Below are positions 18,793-29,564 of a stretch of 64,000 bases of DNA, piece after piece. Where the stretch lies: assembly GCF_011045115.1 (NCBI RefSeq), contig NZ_JAAKZG010000002.1:1-64000 (forward strand). Direction: 5' to 3'. This DNA comes from Mesorhizobium zhangyense. Lineage in GTDB: Bacteria; Pseudomonadota; Alphaproteobacteria; Rhizobiales; Rhizobiaceae. Every line of letters begins with the position of its first letter. Within the stretch, counting starts at the first letter, position 1. The position numbers and the translations under genes were made by a program. Under the pieces are notes generated by a model. The model worked only from the letters and a program-made list of their open reading frames with translations. It was not told the origin of the DNA and ran no database searches.

Positions 18793-19965
18793 ATGGCAAC
18801 AAATCCCGCAGAAGTGCTTGGCCTGCCGAAGCCCGAATGGGCCGGCGAGGACGTGGCCATGCTCTACGACATGGCGTCGAAGTTCCTCGATGCCGAGATC
18901 GCGCCGCGCTACGACGAATTCGAGAAGGCCGAGATTTTCGACCGCGAAAGCTGGCAGAAGGCCGGCGAGAACGGCCTGCTTTGCGCTTCGATGCCGGAAG
19001 AATATGGTGGCTCGGGCGGCACCTTTGCCCATGAGAGTGCCATCATCGAGGCGATCAGCCATGTCGGTGTCGACGGCTTCGGCATAGCGTTGCACAATTC
19101 GATCGTCGCGCCCTACATCCTCCACTACGGCTCGGAAGAGCAGAAGAAAAAGTGGCTGCCGAAGATGGCGAGCGGCGAACTGATCGGCGCCATTGCCATG
19201 ACCGAGCCCGGCGCCGGCTCCGACCTGCAGGGCGTCAAGACGCGCGCCGAGAAGGATGGCAACCAGTACCGCATCAACGGCTCAAAAACCTTCATAACCA
19301 ACGGCCAGCTTGCCAATCTGATTATCGTCGTCACCAAGACCGACCCGGCCAAGGGCGCCAAGGGTACGTCGCTGATCGTGGTCGAGACAGACGAGGTCGA
19401 AGGTTTCGAGCGCGGCCGCAACCTCGACAAGATCGGCCTGAAGTCGAATGACACGTCGGAACTGTTCTTCAACGATGTCCGCGTGCCGACCTCGAACCTG
19501 TTGGGTCACGAGGAAGGGCAGGGCTTTGTCCAGCTCATGCAGCAACTGCCGCAGGAACGCCTGCAGATCGGCACGACGGCGATCGCCATGGCCGAACGGG
19601 CGCTGGCGCTGACCATCGACTACGTCAAGGAGCGCAAGGCGTTCGGCAAGGCGATTCTCGATTTCCAGAACACCCAGTTCAAGCTTGCGGAGCTGAAGAC
19701 CGAAGTCACCATCGGCCGCGTCTTCTACAACAATTGCGTCGAGCGTCACATTAATGGCGGGCTCGATCCGGTAACGGCATCCATGGCGAAATACTGGCTG
19801 TCGGACCTGCAGGGCAAGGTCGTCGACGAATGCCTGCAACTGCATGGCGGCTATGGCTACATGAACGAATATCCGATCGCGCGCATGTACCGCGACGCCC
19901 GCGTGCAGCGCATCTATGGCGGTACCAACGAGATCATGAAACTGTTGATCGCGCGCAGCCTCTGA
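18793..19965 (+). CDS. Acyl-CoA dehydrogenase, short form
   Basis: A 390-residue acyl-CoA dehydrogenase. It carries IAMTEPGAGSDLQGVKT and YRINGSKTFITNGQLANL (FAD and substrate contacts). The C-terminal part has QLHGGYGYMNEYPIARMYRDARVQRIYGGTNEIMK, where the ACAD signature and terminal GGTNEIMK are standard for medium/long- or branched-chain enzymes. Start ATG 18793 follows GGGAGG. It is the second gene of the operon and may act on a different chain length from the long-form enzyme. Confidence 0.93.
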   Translation: MATNPAEVLGLPKPEWAGEDVAMLYDMASKFLDAEIAPRYDEFEKAEIFDRESWQKAGENGLLCASMPEEYGGSGGTFAHESAIIEAISHVGVDGFGIALHNSIVAPYILHYGSEEQKKKWLPKMASGELIGAIAMTEPGAGSDLQGVKTRAEKDGNQYRINGSKTFITNGQLANLIIVVTKTDPAKGAKGTSLIVVETDEVEGFERGRNLDKIGLKSNDTSELFFNDVRVPTSNLLGHEEGQGFVQLMQQLPQERLQIGTTAIAMAERALALTIDYVKERKAFGKAILDFQNTQFKLAELKTEVTIGRVFYNNCVERHINGGLDPVTASMAKYWLSDLQGKVVDECLQLHGGYGYMNEYPIARMYRDARVQRIYGGTNEIMKLLIARSL

Positions 19966-19997
19966 CGCGCTGATCCTGAAACACTGGGAGAAAAAAG

Positions 19998-21206
19998 ATG
20001 GCTGACGCTTATGTCTATGATGCCGTGCGCACACCGCGCGGACGCGGCAAGAAGGACGGCTCGCTGCATGAGGTGCCGGCGGTAAGGCTCGGCGCGAAAG
20101 TGCTGGAGGCGCTGCGCGACCGCAACGATCTCGACACCGGCACGGTCGACGACATCATCTTTGGCTGCGTCGATCCGGTCGGCGAGGCGGGCTCGGTCAT
20201 TCCGCGCGCTGCCGCCTTTGAGGCCGGTTATGACACCAAGGCGCCCGGCATGCAGATTTCGCGCTTCTGCGCTAGCGGACTCGATGCCATCAATTTCGGC
20301 GCAGCCAAGATCGCGCAGGGCGCGGACGATATCGTGATTGCCGGCGGCGTGGAATCGATGTCGCGCGTCGGCATGGGCATGTCGGGCGGTGCCTGGTTCA
20401 TGGACCCTTCGGTCGGCTTTCCCGGCTGGTTCGTGCCGCAGGGCATTTCGGCCGATCTGATCGCCACGAAGTACGGTTTTTCGCGCGATGATGTCGACGC
20501 CTATGCCGTGGAAAGCCAGAAGCGCGCAGCACACGCCTGGGAAAAGGGCTGGTTCAAGAAGTCGGTCGTTCCGGTGAAGGACCAGAATGGCCTGACCATC
20601 CTCGACCGTGACGAGCATATGCGCCCGTCCACCGACATGCAGTCGCTGGCCTCGCTCAACCCGTCCTTCGTCATGCCCGGCGAAATGGGCGGCTTCGACG
20701 CGGTCGCGGTGCAGAAGCACCCGGAAGTGGAGGAGGTCAACCACGTCCACCATGCCGGCAACTCGTCCGGCATCGTCGATGGCGCGGCGGCTGTGCTACT
20801 CGGCTCCAGGAAGGCCGGCAAGTCGATGGGGCTGAAGCCGCGCGCCCGCATTCGCGCCTTCTCCAACATCGGCTCGGAGCCGGTGCTGATGCTGACCGGT
20901 CCGGTCGACGTGACGGAAAAGCTGTTGAAGCGCGCCAAGATGAAGATCTCGGACATCGACCTGTTCGAGCTCAACGAGGCCTTCGCCTCGGTGGTGCTGC
21001 GCTACATGCAGGCTTTCGACATTCCGCATGACAGGATCAACGTCAATGGCGGCGCCATCGCCATGGGTCACCCGCTGGGTGCTACCGGCGCGATGATCTT
21101 CGGCACGGTGCTGGATGAGCTGGAACGGCGCGACCTCAACACCGCGCTGGTGACGCTGTGCATCGGCGCCGGCATGGGCACCGCCACGATCATCGAACGC
21201 GTCTGA
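19998..21206 (+). CDS. fadA: Acetyl-CoA C-acetyltransferase (thiolase, FadA-type)
   Basis: A 402-residue thiolase. The nucleophile cysteine is Cys91 in [10 protein letters not shown]. The C-terminal active-site motifs are [28 protein letters not shown] (catalytic His) and CIGAGMG (second catalytic Cys). It cleaves 3-ketoacyl-CoA in the last step of beta-oxidation. It lies immediately before the FadB-type gene with a 14-base gap, the usual pairing of a trifunctional beta-oxidation complex. Confidence 0.94.
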   Translation: MADAYVYDAVRTPRGRGKKDGSLHEVPAVRLGAKVLEALRDRNDLDTGTVDDIIFGCVDPVGEAGSVIPRAAAFEAGYDTKAPGMQISRFCASGLDAINFGAAKIAQGADDIVIAGGVESMSRVGMGMSGGAWFMDPSVGFPGWFVPQGISADLIATKYGFSRDDVDAYAVESQKRAAHAWEKGWFKKSVVPVKDQNGLTILDRDEHMRPSTDMQSLASLNPSFVMPGEMGGFDAVAVQKHPEVEEVNHVHHAGNSSGIVDGAAAVLLGSRKAGKSMGLKPRARIRAFSNIGSEPVLMLTGPVDVTEKLLKRAKMKISDIDLFELNEAFASVVLRYMQAFDIPHDRINVNGGAIAMGHPLGATGAMIFGTVLDELERRDLNTALVTLCIGAGMGTATIIERV

Positions 21207-21220
21207 CCGGGAGGAAGAAC

Positions 21221-23440
21221 ATGAGCTACACAAATTTCACGGTCGAAACCGACGCTGACGGCATCGCACTCGTCACCTGGGACATGCCGGAAAAATCGAT
21301 GAACGTCTTCACCGAGGAGGTGATGGAGGAACTTGACAAGATCATCGACCAGGTCGCAGGCGACGCGGCGATCAAGGGCGCGGTCATCACGTCGGGCAAG
21401 GATAGTTTTTCCGGCGGCGCCGACCTGACCATGCTGAAGCGCATGCTGACGCTGTTCCACGAGGAAGAAGCGAAGGACCACGACAAGGCGGTAAAACTGC
21501 TGTTCGACACTGCCGGCCGCATGGGCGCGCTGTTCCGCAAGCTGGAGACTTCCGGCAAGCCCTGGGTTTCGGCCATCAACGGCACCTGTATGGGCGGCGC
21601 GTTCGAAATGTCGCTGTCCTGCCATGGCCGCGTTGCCGCCGATTCGGACAAGGTGAAGATGGCGCTGCCCGAGGTGAAGGTCGGCATCTTCCCCGGCGCG
21701 GGTGGCACCCAGCGCGTGCCGCGTCTGGCCGACCCGCAGTCGGCTCTGCAGATGCTGACGTCCGGCCAGAACCTTTCGCCGCAGAAGGCAAAGGGCATGG
21801 GCCTGATCCACGAGATCGCCGAGCCGGCAAAACTGATCGAAACCGCCAAGGCGATGATCAAGAACGGCCTGAAGCCGGTCCAGCCGTGGGATGAGAAGGG
21901 CTTCAAGCTGCCGGGCGGCCCGGTCTATTCGGCTGCCGGTGCCAATCTCTGGCCGCCGGCGATCGCCATCCTGCGCCGCGAAACCTATGGCAACTATCCG
22001 GCTGCCAGCGCGATCCTGAAATGCGTCTATGAAGGCCTGCTGGTGCCGTTCGACACCGGGCTCAGGATCGAGCAGCGCTATTTCACCGAAATCATGCAGA
22101 CGACGGAAGCGGCGATGATGATCCGCTCGCTGTTCGTGTCGCTGCAGGAACTCAACAAGGGCGCTCGCCGCCCCGAGGGCGTGGCGCCGACCAAGTTCAA
22201 GAAGATCGGCGTGCTCGGCGCCGGCTTCATGGGCGCTGGCATCGCCTATGTCACCGCCAAGGCCGGTATCCCGGTGGTACTGCTCGACCGCGACATGGAG
22301 TCCGCCGCCAAGGGCAAGGCCCATTCCGAAAGCCTGATTTCCGATCAGGTCAAGAAGGGCCGCGCCAAGGCGGAAGACAAGGACAGGCTGCTCTCGCTGA
22401 TCACGCCGACGGCCGATTATGCCGATCTCGACGGCTGCGATCTCGTCGTGGAAGCGGTGTTCGAGGATTCCGAAGTCAAGAAGGGTGCCACCGAAAAGGC
22501 AGAGGCCGTGCTGAAGCCCGCGGCGGTCTTCGCTTCCAACACCTCGACCATCCCGATCACTGCGCTGGCGCAGAATTCGAAGCGGCCGAAGAATTTCATC
22601 GGCGTCCATTTCTTCTCGCCGGTCGACAAGATGCTGCTGGTCGAAATCATCCTCGGCAAGAAGACCGGCGACAGGGCGCTTGCGGTCGCGATCGACTATG
22701 TCCGCGCCATCAAGAAGACACCGATCGTCGTCAACGACACGCGCGGCTTCTACGTCAATCGCTGCGTGCTGCGCTACATGTCGGAAGCCTTCAAGATGCT
22801 GATCGAAGGCGTGCCGGCGCCTATGATCGAAAATGCCGCGCGCGCTGCCGGCATGCCGGTCGGCCCGCTGGCGCTGACCGACGAGACGGCAGTCGACCTT
22901 GCCCAGAAGATCATGAAGCAGACCATCCGCGATCTTGGCGAAAAGGCCGTCGATCCCGAGCAGATGAAGCTCATCAACACCATGGTCGACGACCATGGCC
23001 GCTTCGGCCGCAAGAACGGCAAGGGCTTTTACGACTATCCGGCAAAGCCCGCCAAGAAGAAGCTGTGGCCGGGCCTGAAGGATCTCTACAAGCAGCGCAA
23101 CCCGGACAAGATCGACTTCGAGGAGCTGAAGCAGCGTTTCCTCGTGGTGATCGCGCTGGAGGCGGCGCGCGTGATGGAAGAGGGCATCGTCACCGACCCG
23201 CGCGAGGCCGATGTCGGCTCCATCCTCGCCTTCGGTTTCGCGCCTTACACCGGCGGCACGCTGTCCTATATCGACGGCATGGGCGCCCAAAAGTTCGTCA
23301 AGCTCGCCAAATCGCTGCAGAAGAAATACGGCGCCGAATTCAAGGCGCCCAAGCTGCTGCATGACATGGCCGAGAAGGGCGAGACGTTCTACGAGCGCTT
23401 CGATCCTTATGCCAAGGCGGAGGCGAAGAAGGCGGCCTGA
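21221..23440 (+). CDS. fadB: 3-hydroxyacyl-CoA dehydrogenase / enoyl-CoA hydratase (FadB/FadJ-type)
   Basis: A 739-residue bifunctional enzyme. The N-terminal crotonase domain (about residues 1-190) has [15 protein letters not shown] and the oxyanion-hole segment [19 protein letters not shown]. The NAD-binding domain starts near residue 328 ([21 protein letters not shown]), with [26 protein letters not shown] and the C-terminal 3HCDH domain ([23 protein letters not shown]). Start ATG 21221 follows GGGAGGAAG. Together with the thiolase it performs hydration, dehydrogenation and thiolysis. Confidence 0.95.
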   Translation: MSYTNFTVETDADGIALVTWDMPEKSMNVFTEEVMEELDKIIDQVAGDAAIKGAVITSGKDSFSGGADLTMLKRMLTLFHEEEAKDHDKAVKLLFDTAGRMGALFRKLETSGKPWVSAINGTCMGGAFEMSLSCHGRVAADSDKVKMALPEVKVGIFPGAGGTQRVPRLADPQSALQMLTSGQNLSPQKAKGMGLIHEIAEPAKLIETAKAMIKNGLKPVQPWDEKGFKLPGGPVYSAAGANLWPPAIAILRRETYGNYPAASAILKCVYEGLLVPFDTGLRIEQRYFTEIMQTTEAAMMIRSLFVSLQELNKGARRPEGVAPTKFKKIGVLGAGFMGAGIAYVTAKAGIPVVLLDRDMESAAKGKAHSESLISDQVKKGRAKAEDKDRLLSLITPTADYADLDGCDLVVEAVFEDSEVKKGATEKAEAVLKPAAVFASNTSTIPITALAQNSKRPKNFIGVHFFSPVDKMLLVEIILGKKTGDRALAVAIDYVRAIKKTPIVVNDTRGFYVNRCVLRYMSEAFKMLIEGVPAPMIENAARAAGMPVGPLALTDETAVDLAQKIMKQTIRDLGEKAVDPEQMKLINTMVDDHGRFGRKNGKGFYDYPAKPAKKKLWPGLKDLYKQRNPDKIDFEELKQRFLVVIALEAARVMEEGIVTDPREADVGSILAFGFAPYTGGTLSYIDGMGAQKFVKLAKSLQKKYGAEFKAPKLLHDMAEKGETFYERFDPYAKAEAKKAA

Positions 23441-23461
23441 CGGCCGCTTTCTGCGAAAAGC

Positions 23462-24004
23462 ATGTATGTCTGGGCACGGCTTATAAAAACCGCGGTGATG
23501 GCGCGTCGCCGCGGCATCTACCGCATGGGTGACGAAAGCAGGCTGAGCTTCCGCTGCCTGCCGACTGACATCGACACCAACATGCACCTGAACAATGCTC
23601 GCTACATGATGCTGGCCGATCTTGGCCGCATCGACATCTTTCTGCGCGCAGGCCTGATCGGGCTGGCGCGCAAGAATAGCTGGGCGCCGATGATGGGCGG
23701 GCTGCAATCCGTCTTCGTGCGTGAGATCAGGCTGTGGCGGCAGTTCGACGTCGTCTCGACCGTCGAGACCTGGGAGGGCACGCAGGTCATCGGCCGCCAC
23801 GAATTCATCCTCGACAATGGCGTCACCGCAGCGCTGGTGCTGACGACCGCCGGCGTCTACGACGCCCGCAACCGCCGCTTCCTCGAAATCGATGAGGTGA
23901 TTGCCGCTCTAGGAAGCGAGGCAAAAGCGCGTGCACCGAACGAAGCTGAGCGCATCTTCATGCAATCCCACGCCGGCCTGCGTTCGCTGGCGAAGAAGGG
24001 CTGA
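23462..24004 (+). CDS. Thioesterase family protein (4HBT-like hotdog fold)
   Basis: A 180-residue protein with the hotdog thioesterase pattern: [26 protein letters not shown] carries the helix with the conserved asparagines, followed by [21 protein letters not shown] and [10 protein letters not shown]. It resembles THEM6-like and acyl-CoA thioesterase-like proteins. It is the last gene of the acyl-CoA operon and may recycle CoA from stalled intermediates. The start is at the first ATG, where family members begin MxVWxRLI. Confidence 0.88.
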   Translation: MYVWARLIKTAVMARRRGIYRMGDESRLSFRCLPTDIDTNMHLNNARYMMLADLGRIDIFLRAGLIGLARKNSWAPMMGGLQSVFVREIRLWRQFDVVSTVETWEGTQVIGRHEFILDNGVTAALVLTTAGVYDARNRRFLEIDEVIAALGSEAKARAPNEAERIFMQSHAGLRSLAKKG

Positions 24005-24090
24005 GGCGGCGGTTGATAATTATCGTCGCTTCTGGACAACCTCTCGCACCCGCGTTAGAACGTAGAGGTATTTTTTCCTGTTTCGGGACC

Positions 24091-24744
24091 ATGACGATGC
24101 TTTCGCACGACCGGGTCTGGGCCGCCATCGATGCGCTGGCCGAACGCTACTCGCTCTCGGCTTCCGGGCTGGCGAAGCGGGCGGGGTTGGATTCCACCGC
24201 CTTCAACAAGTCGAAGCGTGCTTCTGCGGACGGCCGGCCGCGCTGGCCTTCGACCGAGTCGCTGGCCAAGATCATCGAGGCGACCAATTCCTCGCTGGAT
24301 GAGTTTCTCGGGCTGGTCGAGGGCCGCTCCAAGGATGACCGGCCGCTGCCGGTGCAGAAATCCTCGGTGCCGCTGCTTGGCTTCGCGCAGGCCGGTGCCG
24401 GTGGCTTTTTCGACGATGCCGGCTTTCCGGCCGGGCAGGGCTGGGATCTCATCGAACTGCCGGCGCAGTCGACCGAAAATTCCTATGCGCTGCAGGTGCA
24501 GGGCGATTCCATGCTGCCGCTTTACCGCAATGGCGATGTGCTGATCGTCGAGCCGGGGGCCATGGTGCGCAAGGGCGACCGCGTCGTCGTCAAGACGCAG
24601 TCCGGCGAGGTCATGGCCAAGGTTCTGGTGCGCCGCAGCGCCCAGGAAATCGAGCTCCTGTCGATCAACCCGGAGCACCCGGTCCGCAACATAGCGATGG
24701 GCGATGTCGATTGGCTGGCCCGCATCGTCTGGGCGAGCCAGTAG
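24091..24744 (+). CDS. HTH transcriptional regulator with S24 (LexA-like) peptidase domain
   Basis: A 217-residue regulator with an N-terminal helix-turn-helix (SASGLAKRAGLDSTAFNKSKR) and a C-terminal S24 domain. The catalytic serine is in QGDSMLPLYRNGDVLIV, and the likely catalytic lysine in GEVMAKVLVRR. It is related to phage CI-type repressors but sits in a chromosomal housekeeping context without phage genes. Start ATG 24091 was chosen; an upstream in-frame extension is not protein-like. It could respond to DNA damage through self-cleavage, which is not shown. Confidence 0.88.
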   Translation: MTMLSHDRVWAAIDALAERYSLSASGLAKRAGLDSTAFNKSKRASADGRPRWPSTESLAKIIEATNSSLDEFLGLVEGRSKDDRPLPVQKSSVPLLGFAQAGAGGFFDDAGFPAGQGWDLIELPAQSTENSYALQVQGDSMLPLYRNGDVLIVEPGAMVRKGDRVVVKTQSGEVMAKVLVRRSAQEIELLSINPEHPVRNIAMGDVDWLARIVWASQ

Positions 24745-24756
24745 GGTGCCGGGTTG

Positions 24757-25677
24757 ATGCGTCCCGGCATATTCGCGCTGACGGTCGCGGCACTTTTCGG
24801 CCTGAGCTTCGCCATCATTGCCGGCGGGCACGCGATCACCTCGAACGAAGCAAGCTTTGACCCGTCGAGCATCGAGGTCCCGGACGAGACCGATATTCCG
24901 CCGATGGATGACGATGCTTCCCCGAACGACGATCCACAGCAGACAGCACCCGCCGATGACAGCATCTTGCCGGCCGCTCCGGAATCCCCAACACCTGCGC
25001 CGGAAAACAATGCCGCGCCGTCGAATAAATCAGGCGAGCTGGAACGCATCGCGCCGCGCGAGCCGCTGAGCCAGCTCGGTCTCGCGCTGCCGCCCAAGCC
25101 GCCGAAGCCGGTGGCCCCCGAAGACTGGAAGGGCACGCCGCTCTACCAGCCGGTGGCGAGTTCGGCCGGGCAGATCGAGGCCAAGGGCTATTCTATCGCC
25201 ATTGCCGGTGTCGATCCGGTGCCGGCGAGCGACGAGTGCAGCTTCGAAGGGACCTCGTGGCCCTGCGGCGCGCGGGCGCGCACCGCGTTTCGTTCCTGGC
25301 TGCGCGGCCGCGCCGTCACCTGCACGGTTCCGCCCGAGCCGGACCGCACTGTCATTTCTGCCGATTGCCGCGTCGGCAAGGAGGATGTCGGCGCGTGGCT
25401 GGTGGCCAATGGCTGGGCGCGCGCCGCCATCGGCGGTCCCTATGCGGAGGCCGGCGAAAAAGCCCAGTCGGACAAGAAGGGCATATTCGGCCCGCCGCCG
25501 GCCCGTGTCAGCGTGACGCTTTCGCCCGCGACCACAAGTGCCTTGCCGGCGCCGCTTCCGCCGCCGGATGAGTCACCGGTTATGCCGGTCGAGCCACAGG
25601 AAACGGTTCCGGTAGCTCCCGGACCCTTCCCGCCGGCTCCTACGCCGCCAACTGGCCAGCAAGCGCCTTTGCAATGA
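24757..25677 (+). CDS. Thermonuclease-like (SNc fold) membrane-anchored protein
   Basis: A 306-residue protein. An N-terminal hydrophobic anchor or signal ([23 protein letters not shown]) is followed by an acidic/proline-rich linker. The staphylococcal-nuclease-like domain covers about residues 130-240 ([51 protein letters not shown]), and the tail is proline-rich. The canonical catalytic arginines of SNase are not clearly all present, so nuclease activity is doubtful. Its 3' end overlaps the convergent lysK by 38 bases. Confidence 0.8.
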   Translation: MRPGIFALTVAALFGLSFAIIAGGHAITSNEASFDPSSIEVPDETDIPPMDDDASPNDDPQQTAPADDSILPAAPESPTPAPENNAAPSNKSGELERIAPREPLSQLGLALPPKPPKPVAPEDWKGTPLYQPVASSAGQIEAKGYSIAIAGVDPVPASDECSFEGTSWPCGARARTAFRSWLRGRAVTCTVPPEPDRTVISADCRVGKEDVGAWLVANGWARAAIGGPYAEAGEKAQSDKKGIFGPPPARVSVTLSPATTSALPAPLPPPDESPVMPVEPQETVPVAPGPFPPAPTPPTGQQAPLQ

Positions 25678-27292
25678 GCGCGCGCGTCTCGGCTATGCCG
25701 TAAAGTGCTGCGAAGGAGCCGAAGCGCGGGCCGCGTTCCTGGCCGATCAGCACCTGATAGATCATCTGGAAGAAGGCGACAGAGACGCCGGGGCCGCCTT
25801 CCGGGCTCTGCTTGGAATGATCCTGATAGCGCTCGATCTTGCGGGCGACGTTGAGCGATGCATTCTGGATCGCTTCGCTGCTTGCATCCGCCGGCAACTG
25901 GCCGAGCGCATCCGACAGCGCCTGAAGGGCCGCGTTCTCCACCTCGTCCGGGCTCCGGAAGGATTTCGTCGGCTTCACGAAATCGTCGAAATAGCGCACC
26001 GCATAGGCGGCCAGCCGGTCGAGTTCGGGATGCGACTTCGGCGTGACATCCTTCGCGTGGCGCGAGATGAAGCCCCACAGCACGTCCTTGCTGTCGGCGT
26101 TGGAGGCGCTGACGAGGTTGAGCAGCAGCGCAAACGTCACCGGCATGTCGATCGCGGGCGGGTTGCCGTCATGCATGTGCCAGACCGGATTGCCCAGCCG
26201 CTCCTTCCACTCCTGCTTCGGATAGGCGGAAAGGAAGGCGTAATATTCGTCCACTGCCTTGGGAATGACGTCGAAATAGAGCTTCTTCGCCTGCCGCGGG
26301 CGCTGGAACATGTAGAGGCCGAGGCTCTCCGTCGGCGCATAGGTCAGCCATTCGTCGATGGTCAGGCCGTTGCCCTTCGACTTCGAGATCTTCTGGCCGT
26401 TCTCGTCGAGGAACAGCTCGTAGACGAAATGCTCCGGCGCGCGTCCGCCAAGGATGACGCAGATGCGGTCGTAGATGGTCTGATTGGTCTGGTGGTCCTT
26501 GCCGAACATCTCGAAATCGACATTGAGGGCGGCCCAGCGCATGCCGAAATCGGGCTTCCACTGAAGCTTCACGCGGCCGCCGGTTACCGGCAGGGTGGTT
26601 TCCTGGCCGTCCTCGTCATCGAAGGTGATGGTGCCGGCGTTGGCGTCGACGTTCTTCATCGGCACGTAGAGCACTCGGCCGCTCTTGGGCGAGATCGGCA
26701 GGAACGGGCTGTAGGTCGCCTGGCGCTCTTCGCCCAGCGTCGGCAGCATCACCTTCATGATGTCGTCATAGCGTTCAGCCGCGCGCAGCAGCATCGCGTC
26801 GAAACGGCCGGCCTTGTAATATTCGGTGGCGCTGGCGAATTCGTAGTCGAAGCCGAAGGTGTCGAGGAAGCGGCGCAGCATCGCATTGTTGTGGTCGCCG
26901 AAGCTGGCATAGTCGCCGCCGAACGGGTTCGGCACGGCGGTCAGCGGCATGTGCAGATACGGCTCAAGCGCGGCGCGGTCCGGCACGTTCTCGGGGATCT
27001 TGCGCATGCCATCCATGTCGTCGGAGAAGCACAGCAGCCTGGTCTTGACCTTGTCCTGCGTCAGCACGCGGAAGGCGTGGCGCACCATCGTTGTGCGCGC
27101 CACCTCGCCGAAAGTGCCGATATGCGGCAGGCCAGACGGGCCGTAGCCTGTCTCGAACAGGATTGTTTCGGGGAATTCGCGACCTTTGTAGCGCGCGACG
27201 ATTTTGCGCGCCTCCTCGAACGGCCAGGCTTTGCTTTCTGTCGCGGCCGCCAGAAGTTCGGGGTTGAGATCGATGATGTTTGATCCCGTCAT
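25640..27292 (-). CDS. lysK: Lysine--tRNA ligase, class I
   Basis: A 550-residue class I lysyl-tRNA synthetase, charging tRNA-Lys. The HIGH-type motif is [13 protein letters not shown] (about residues 52-64) and the KMSKS-type motif is KISKSKGN (about residue 300). Many alphaproteobacteria use this class I enzyme instead of the class II LysS. It is monocistronic, and its 3' end overlaps the convergent SNc-like gene. Confidence 0.95.
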   Translation of the reverse strand: MTGSNIIDLNPELLAAATESKAWPFEEARKIVARYKGREFPETILFETGYGPSGLPHIGTFGEVARTTMVRHAFRVLTQDKVKTRLLCFSDDMDGMRKIPENVPDRAALEPYLHMPLTAVPNPFGGDYASFGDHNNAMLRRFLDTFGFDYEFASATEYYKAGRFDAMLLRAAERYDDIMKVMLPTLGEERQATYSPFLPISPKSGRVLYVPMKNVDANAGTITFDDEDGQETTLPVTGGRVKLQWKPDFGMRWAALNVDFEMFGKDHQTNQTIYDRICVILGGRAPEHFVYELFLDENGQKISKSKGNGLTIDEWLTYAPTESLGLYMFQRPRQAKKLYFDVIPKAVDEYYAFLSAYPKQEWKERLGNPVWHMHDGNPPAIDMPVTFALLLNLVSASNADSKDVLWGFISRHAKDVTPKSHPELDRLAAYAVRYFDDFVKPTKSFRSPDEVENAALQALSDALGQLPADASSEAIQNASLNVARKIERYQDHSKQSPEGGPGVSVAFFQMIYQVLIGQERGPRFGSFAALYGIAETRALIAKALAGQLAA

Positions 27293-27443
27293 GTCGCCAT
27301 TCCTGCATAATTTGCCGGCACAGTCCGGCGATGCCTGCTCTAAGGCGCGCGGCAGGAAGCGTCAACGATTGCGGGCGTTTTTCCTTGCGGTCGAGCCGGC
27401 GCCTTCCTAACTTCGAAGCCCATCGCAAGCCCAAGGACAGCAA

Positions 27444-27857
27444 ATGCCCGGCCCAACCGCCCATGAAGCCCTGATCTACCTGATGGTCGTCACCTCCGCC
27501 TCCGATCGCGACATGACCGATCTCGAACTTGCGCGCATCGGCGACGTGGTTCGCTCCTGGCCGGTGTTCGAAGGCTTCAACGACCAGAAGCTCGTCCGCA
27601 TCTCGCAGGATTGCCAGAAGCTGTTGCATGAGCAGGAAGGCCTGGACGGCGTTCTTTCGGCCGCCGCCAAGGCCATTCCGCAGCGCCTCCATGACACGGC
27701 CTACGCCGCCGCGCTCGAAGTCGCTGCCGTCGATCTCGAAATGCGGCTGGAGGAGGTGCGCGTGCTGCAGCTTCTGCGGCGTCATCTCAGCATCGAGGAA
27801 AAGATGATCTCGGCGATCGAATGGGCGACCAAGGCACGCCACCGCATGCTGACGTGA
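27444..27857 (+). CDS. TerB-like (tellurite resistance) family protein
   Basis: A 137-residue all-helical protein. The pattern HEALIYLMVVTSASDRDMTDLELARIGDVVRSWPVF and the helix EEVRVLQLLRRHLSIEEKMISAIEWATKARH match TerB-type folds, with acidic metal-binding positions. The family is associated with membrane stress and metal sensing, but small stand-alone members in rhizobia are uncharacterised. It is followed by the sterol-desaturase-like gene 13 bases later, so the two likely form an operon. Confidence 0.85.
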   Translation: MPGPTAHEALIYLMVVTSASDRDMTDLELARIGDVVRSWPVFEGFNDQKLVRISQDCQKLLHEQEGLDGVLSAAAKAIPQRLHDTAYAAALEVAAVDLEMRLEEVRVLQLLRRHLSIEEKMISAIEWATKARHRMLT

Positions 27858-27870
27858 CCGGCAGCAGGTG

Positions 27871-28698
27871 ATGGGCGAGATCGCTGCTTCCGAGGCCTTC
27901 GTCCGCACGGCCGCCTTCCTGGTGATCTTCCTGGCCATGGCGCTGTTCGAACTGTGGTCGCCGCGCCTGGAACGGCAGGAAATGGCCGGCGCGCTGAAAT
28001 CGCGCCGCTGGTTCGCCAACCTTTCGCTTGTAGTGATCTCGTCGCTCGTGCTGCGTGTGATCTTTCCGGCTGCAGCCGTCGGTGCGGCAGCCTTTGCCGA
28101 GGCGAAAGGCTGGGGGCTTTTGCGCGCTGCCGGCCTCGACGGGGTGCTCGGCGGCATCGTCGCCTTCGTCGCGCTCGATTTTGCGGTCTGGCTGGAGCAT
28201 GTCGCCAGCCACAAGCTGCCGGTCCTGTGGCGCATCCATCGCGTTCACCATGCCGACACTGGTTTCGACGTCACCACCGGCCTGCGCTTTCACCCCCTGG
28301 AGATATTGCTTTCCATGATCTGGAAGGCCGGTGTGGTGATAGCGCTCGGCGCGCCGGTACTTGCGGTGCTGGTCTTCGAGATCGTGCTCAACGGCTCGTC
28401 GATGTTCAGCCATTCGAATGTGCGGATTTCACCCTCAGTCGATCGCTGGCTGCGCAAGGTGATCGTCACGCCGGACATGCACCGCGTCCATCATTCGACG
28501 GACCGGCCCGAGACCGACTCCAATTATGGCTTCAACTTCTCGTTCTGGGATCGCCTGTTCAAAACCTATGTCGGCCAGCCGCCGAAGCGCGGCCACGACG
28601 GCATGGCGATCGGCCTGGAGCAGTGGCGCGACGAAAAGCCGTCGCGGCTTGGCTGGCTGCTGGCGTTGCCGTTCAGGTCAGGGCGCGATGCCTCATGA
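27871..28698 (+). CDS. Sterol desaturase / fatty acid hydroxylase family protein
   Basis: A 275-residue inner-membrane di-iron protein with about four transmembrane helices. The histidine clusters of the fatty-acid hydroxylase superfamily are present in order: LEHVASHKLP, HRIHRVHHADTGFD (HxxHH), HPLEIL, FSHSNVRI and DMHRVHHSTDRPETDSNYG (HxxHH). It presumably hydroxylates or desaturates a lipid; no substrate can be assigned. It is probably co-transcribed with the TerB-like gene. Confidence 0.9.
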   Translation: MGEIAASEAFVRTAAFLVIFLAMALFELWSPRLERQEMAGALKSRRWFANLSLVVISSLVLRVIFPAAAVGAAAFAEAKGWGLLRAAGLDGVLGGIVAFVALDFAVWLEHVASHKLPVLWRIHRVHHADTGFDVTTGLRFHPLEILLSMIWKAGVVIALGAPVLAVLVFEIVLNGSSMFSHSNVRISPSVDRWLRKVIVTPDMHRVHHSTDRPETDSNYGFNFSFWDRLFKTYVGQPPKRGHDGMAIGLEQWRDEKPSRLGWLLALPFRSGRDAS

Positions 28699-28703
28699 GT
28701 TGT

Positions 28704-29381
28704 TTACCGGCGTTGCAAAGTCCCCGACATGGTTACGCCGCTTGCCGAGGCGGAATACGATATGCTGTTTGCAGACTTCATCGTAATTCGGACGCTGGCC
28801 TCGCCGTCACCGGAGGGCTGCTGGTAGGTGTAGGAGACGGTGTTTCCCGAAACCCGGCCGTTCTGGATCTCGTAGGATTGGCCGTTGGGTGACGAAGAGT
28901 TTCCCGAGACCGAGTTCCCGTTGATCCTGAGGTTCAGCGTCATCGGGGCGGAGAGCATCATCCAGCCGACCTTACCGTGCCAGGTTCCTGCAAAGGACTT
29001 CGAACCCTCACGTCCTTGTTGTTGGCCGCCCTGCGCGGCATTCTGGCGATCTTCAAACGCAGCGCATTTTTCGACCTTGAAATTCTTTCTTGAGATTGGA
29101 CGCGTGCCGAAGACGCTTTCGGGTTCTGCATTGCCTCCTTTCAGGATGGCGCGCTGGGGCGTGTTGTCCAGATAGTAGTCGACCTTGGAGCAGGTCGGAG
29201 CAGAACTGCGAACGATGATTTCAGCGGAGTAGCTGCCCTTCGAGCCTGTCGAACTCCTGATCTCGATCTTCGCTTTGCAGGCGCCTACCCGTTTGTTGAA
29301 ATCACAATCGGCAGCGGCAGCGACCGACCATGACGAAACAACCATGAAAGCCGAATAGACGGCAGAAAGAAGCAGTCGCAA
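28704..29381 (-). CDS. Secreted protein, paralogue of the divergent neighbour, beta-rich C-terminal module
   Basis: About 225 residues with a signal peptide ending near SVAAAAD. The mature N-terminal domain (about 90 residues) starts CDFNKRVGACKAKIEIRSS and contains CSKVDYYLDNTPQRAILKGG, AEPESVFGTRPISRKN and KVEKC. It is clearly homologous to the protein encoded divergently at 29565. The C-terminal part is different, a Gly/Ser/Asn-rich beta-type domain (GTWHGKVGWMMLSAPMTLNLRINGNSVSG). Start is uncertain: TTG 29381 has AGGGG upstream, GTG 29396 is an alternative. The family is not recognised. Confidence 0.75.
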   Translation of the reverse strand: MRLLLSAVYSAFMVVSSWSVAAAADCDFNKRVGACKAKIEIRSSTGSKGSYSAEIIVRSSAPTCSKVDYYLDNTPQRAILKGGNAEPESVFGTRPISRKNFKVEKCAAFEDRQNAAQGGQQQGREGSKSFAGTWHGKVGWMMLSAPMTLNLRINGNSVSGNSSSPNGQSYEIQNGRVSGNTVSYTYQQPSGDGEASVRITMKSANSISYSASASGVTMSGTLQRR

Positions 29382-29564
29382 GAAACATCCCCTCACAAAT
29401 ATAGGGTCCCACCTGGCGCGTTGCTTGGGATGCCCGTTGCGCCGTGACGATAACGAATCTGCTGCCGCACCTCACCCTCCAATTGGGTGGTTCGGCCGCC
29501 GCAATTCTGTGCACAAGGTTCCACGACAATTCAGGCGCATCTGCGCTGGCGAGCGGGGGCTTTG

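Noticed and set aside
21068-23800. A 910-residue minus-strand open frame opposite fadB
   Set aside because: His/Asp/Arg-rich shadow translation; the plus-strand gene has all family motifs.
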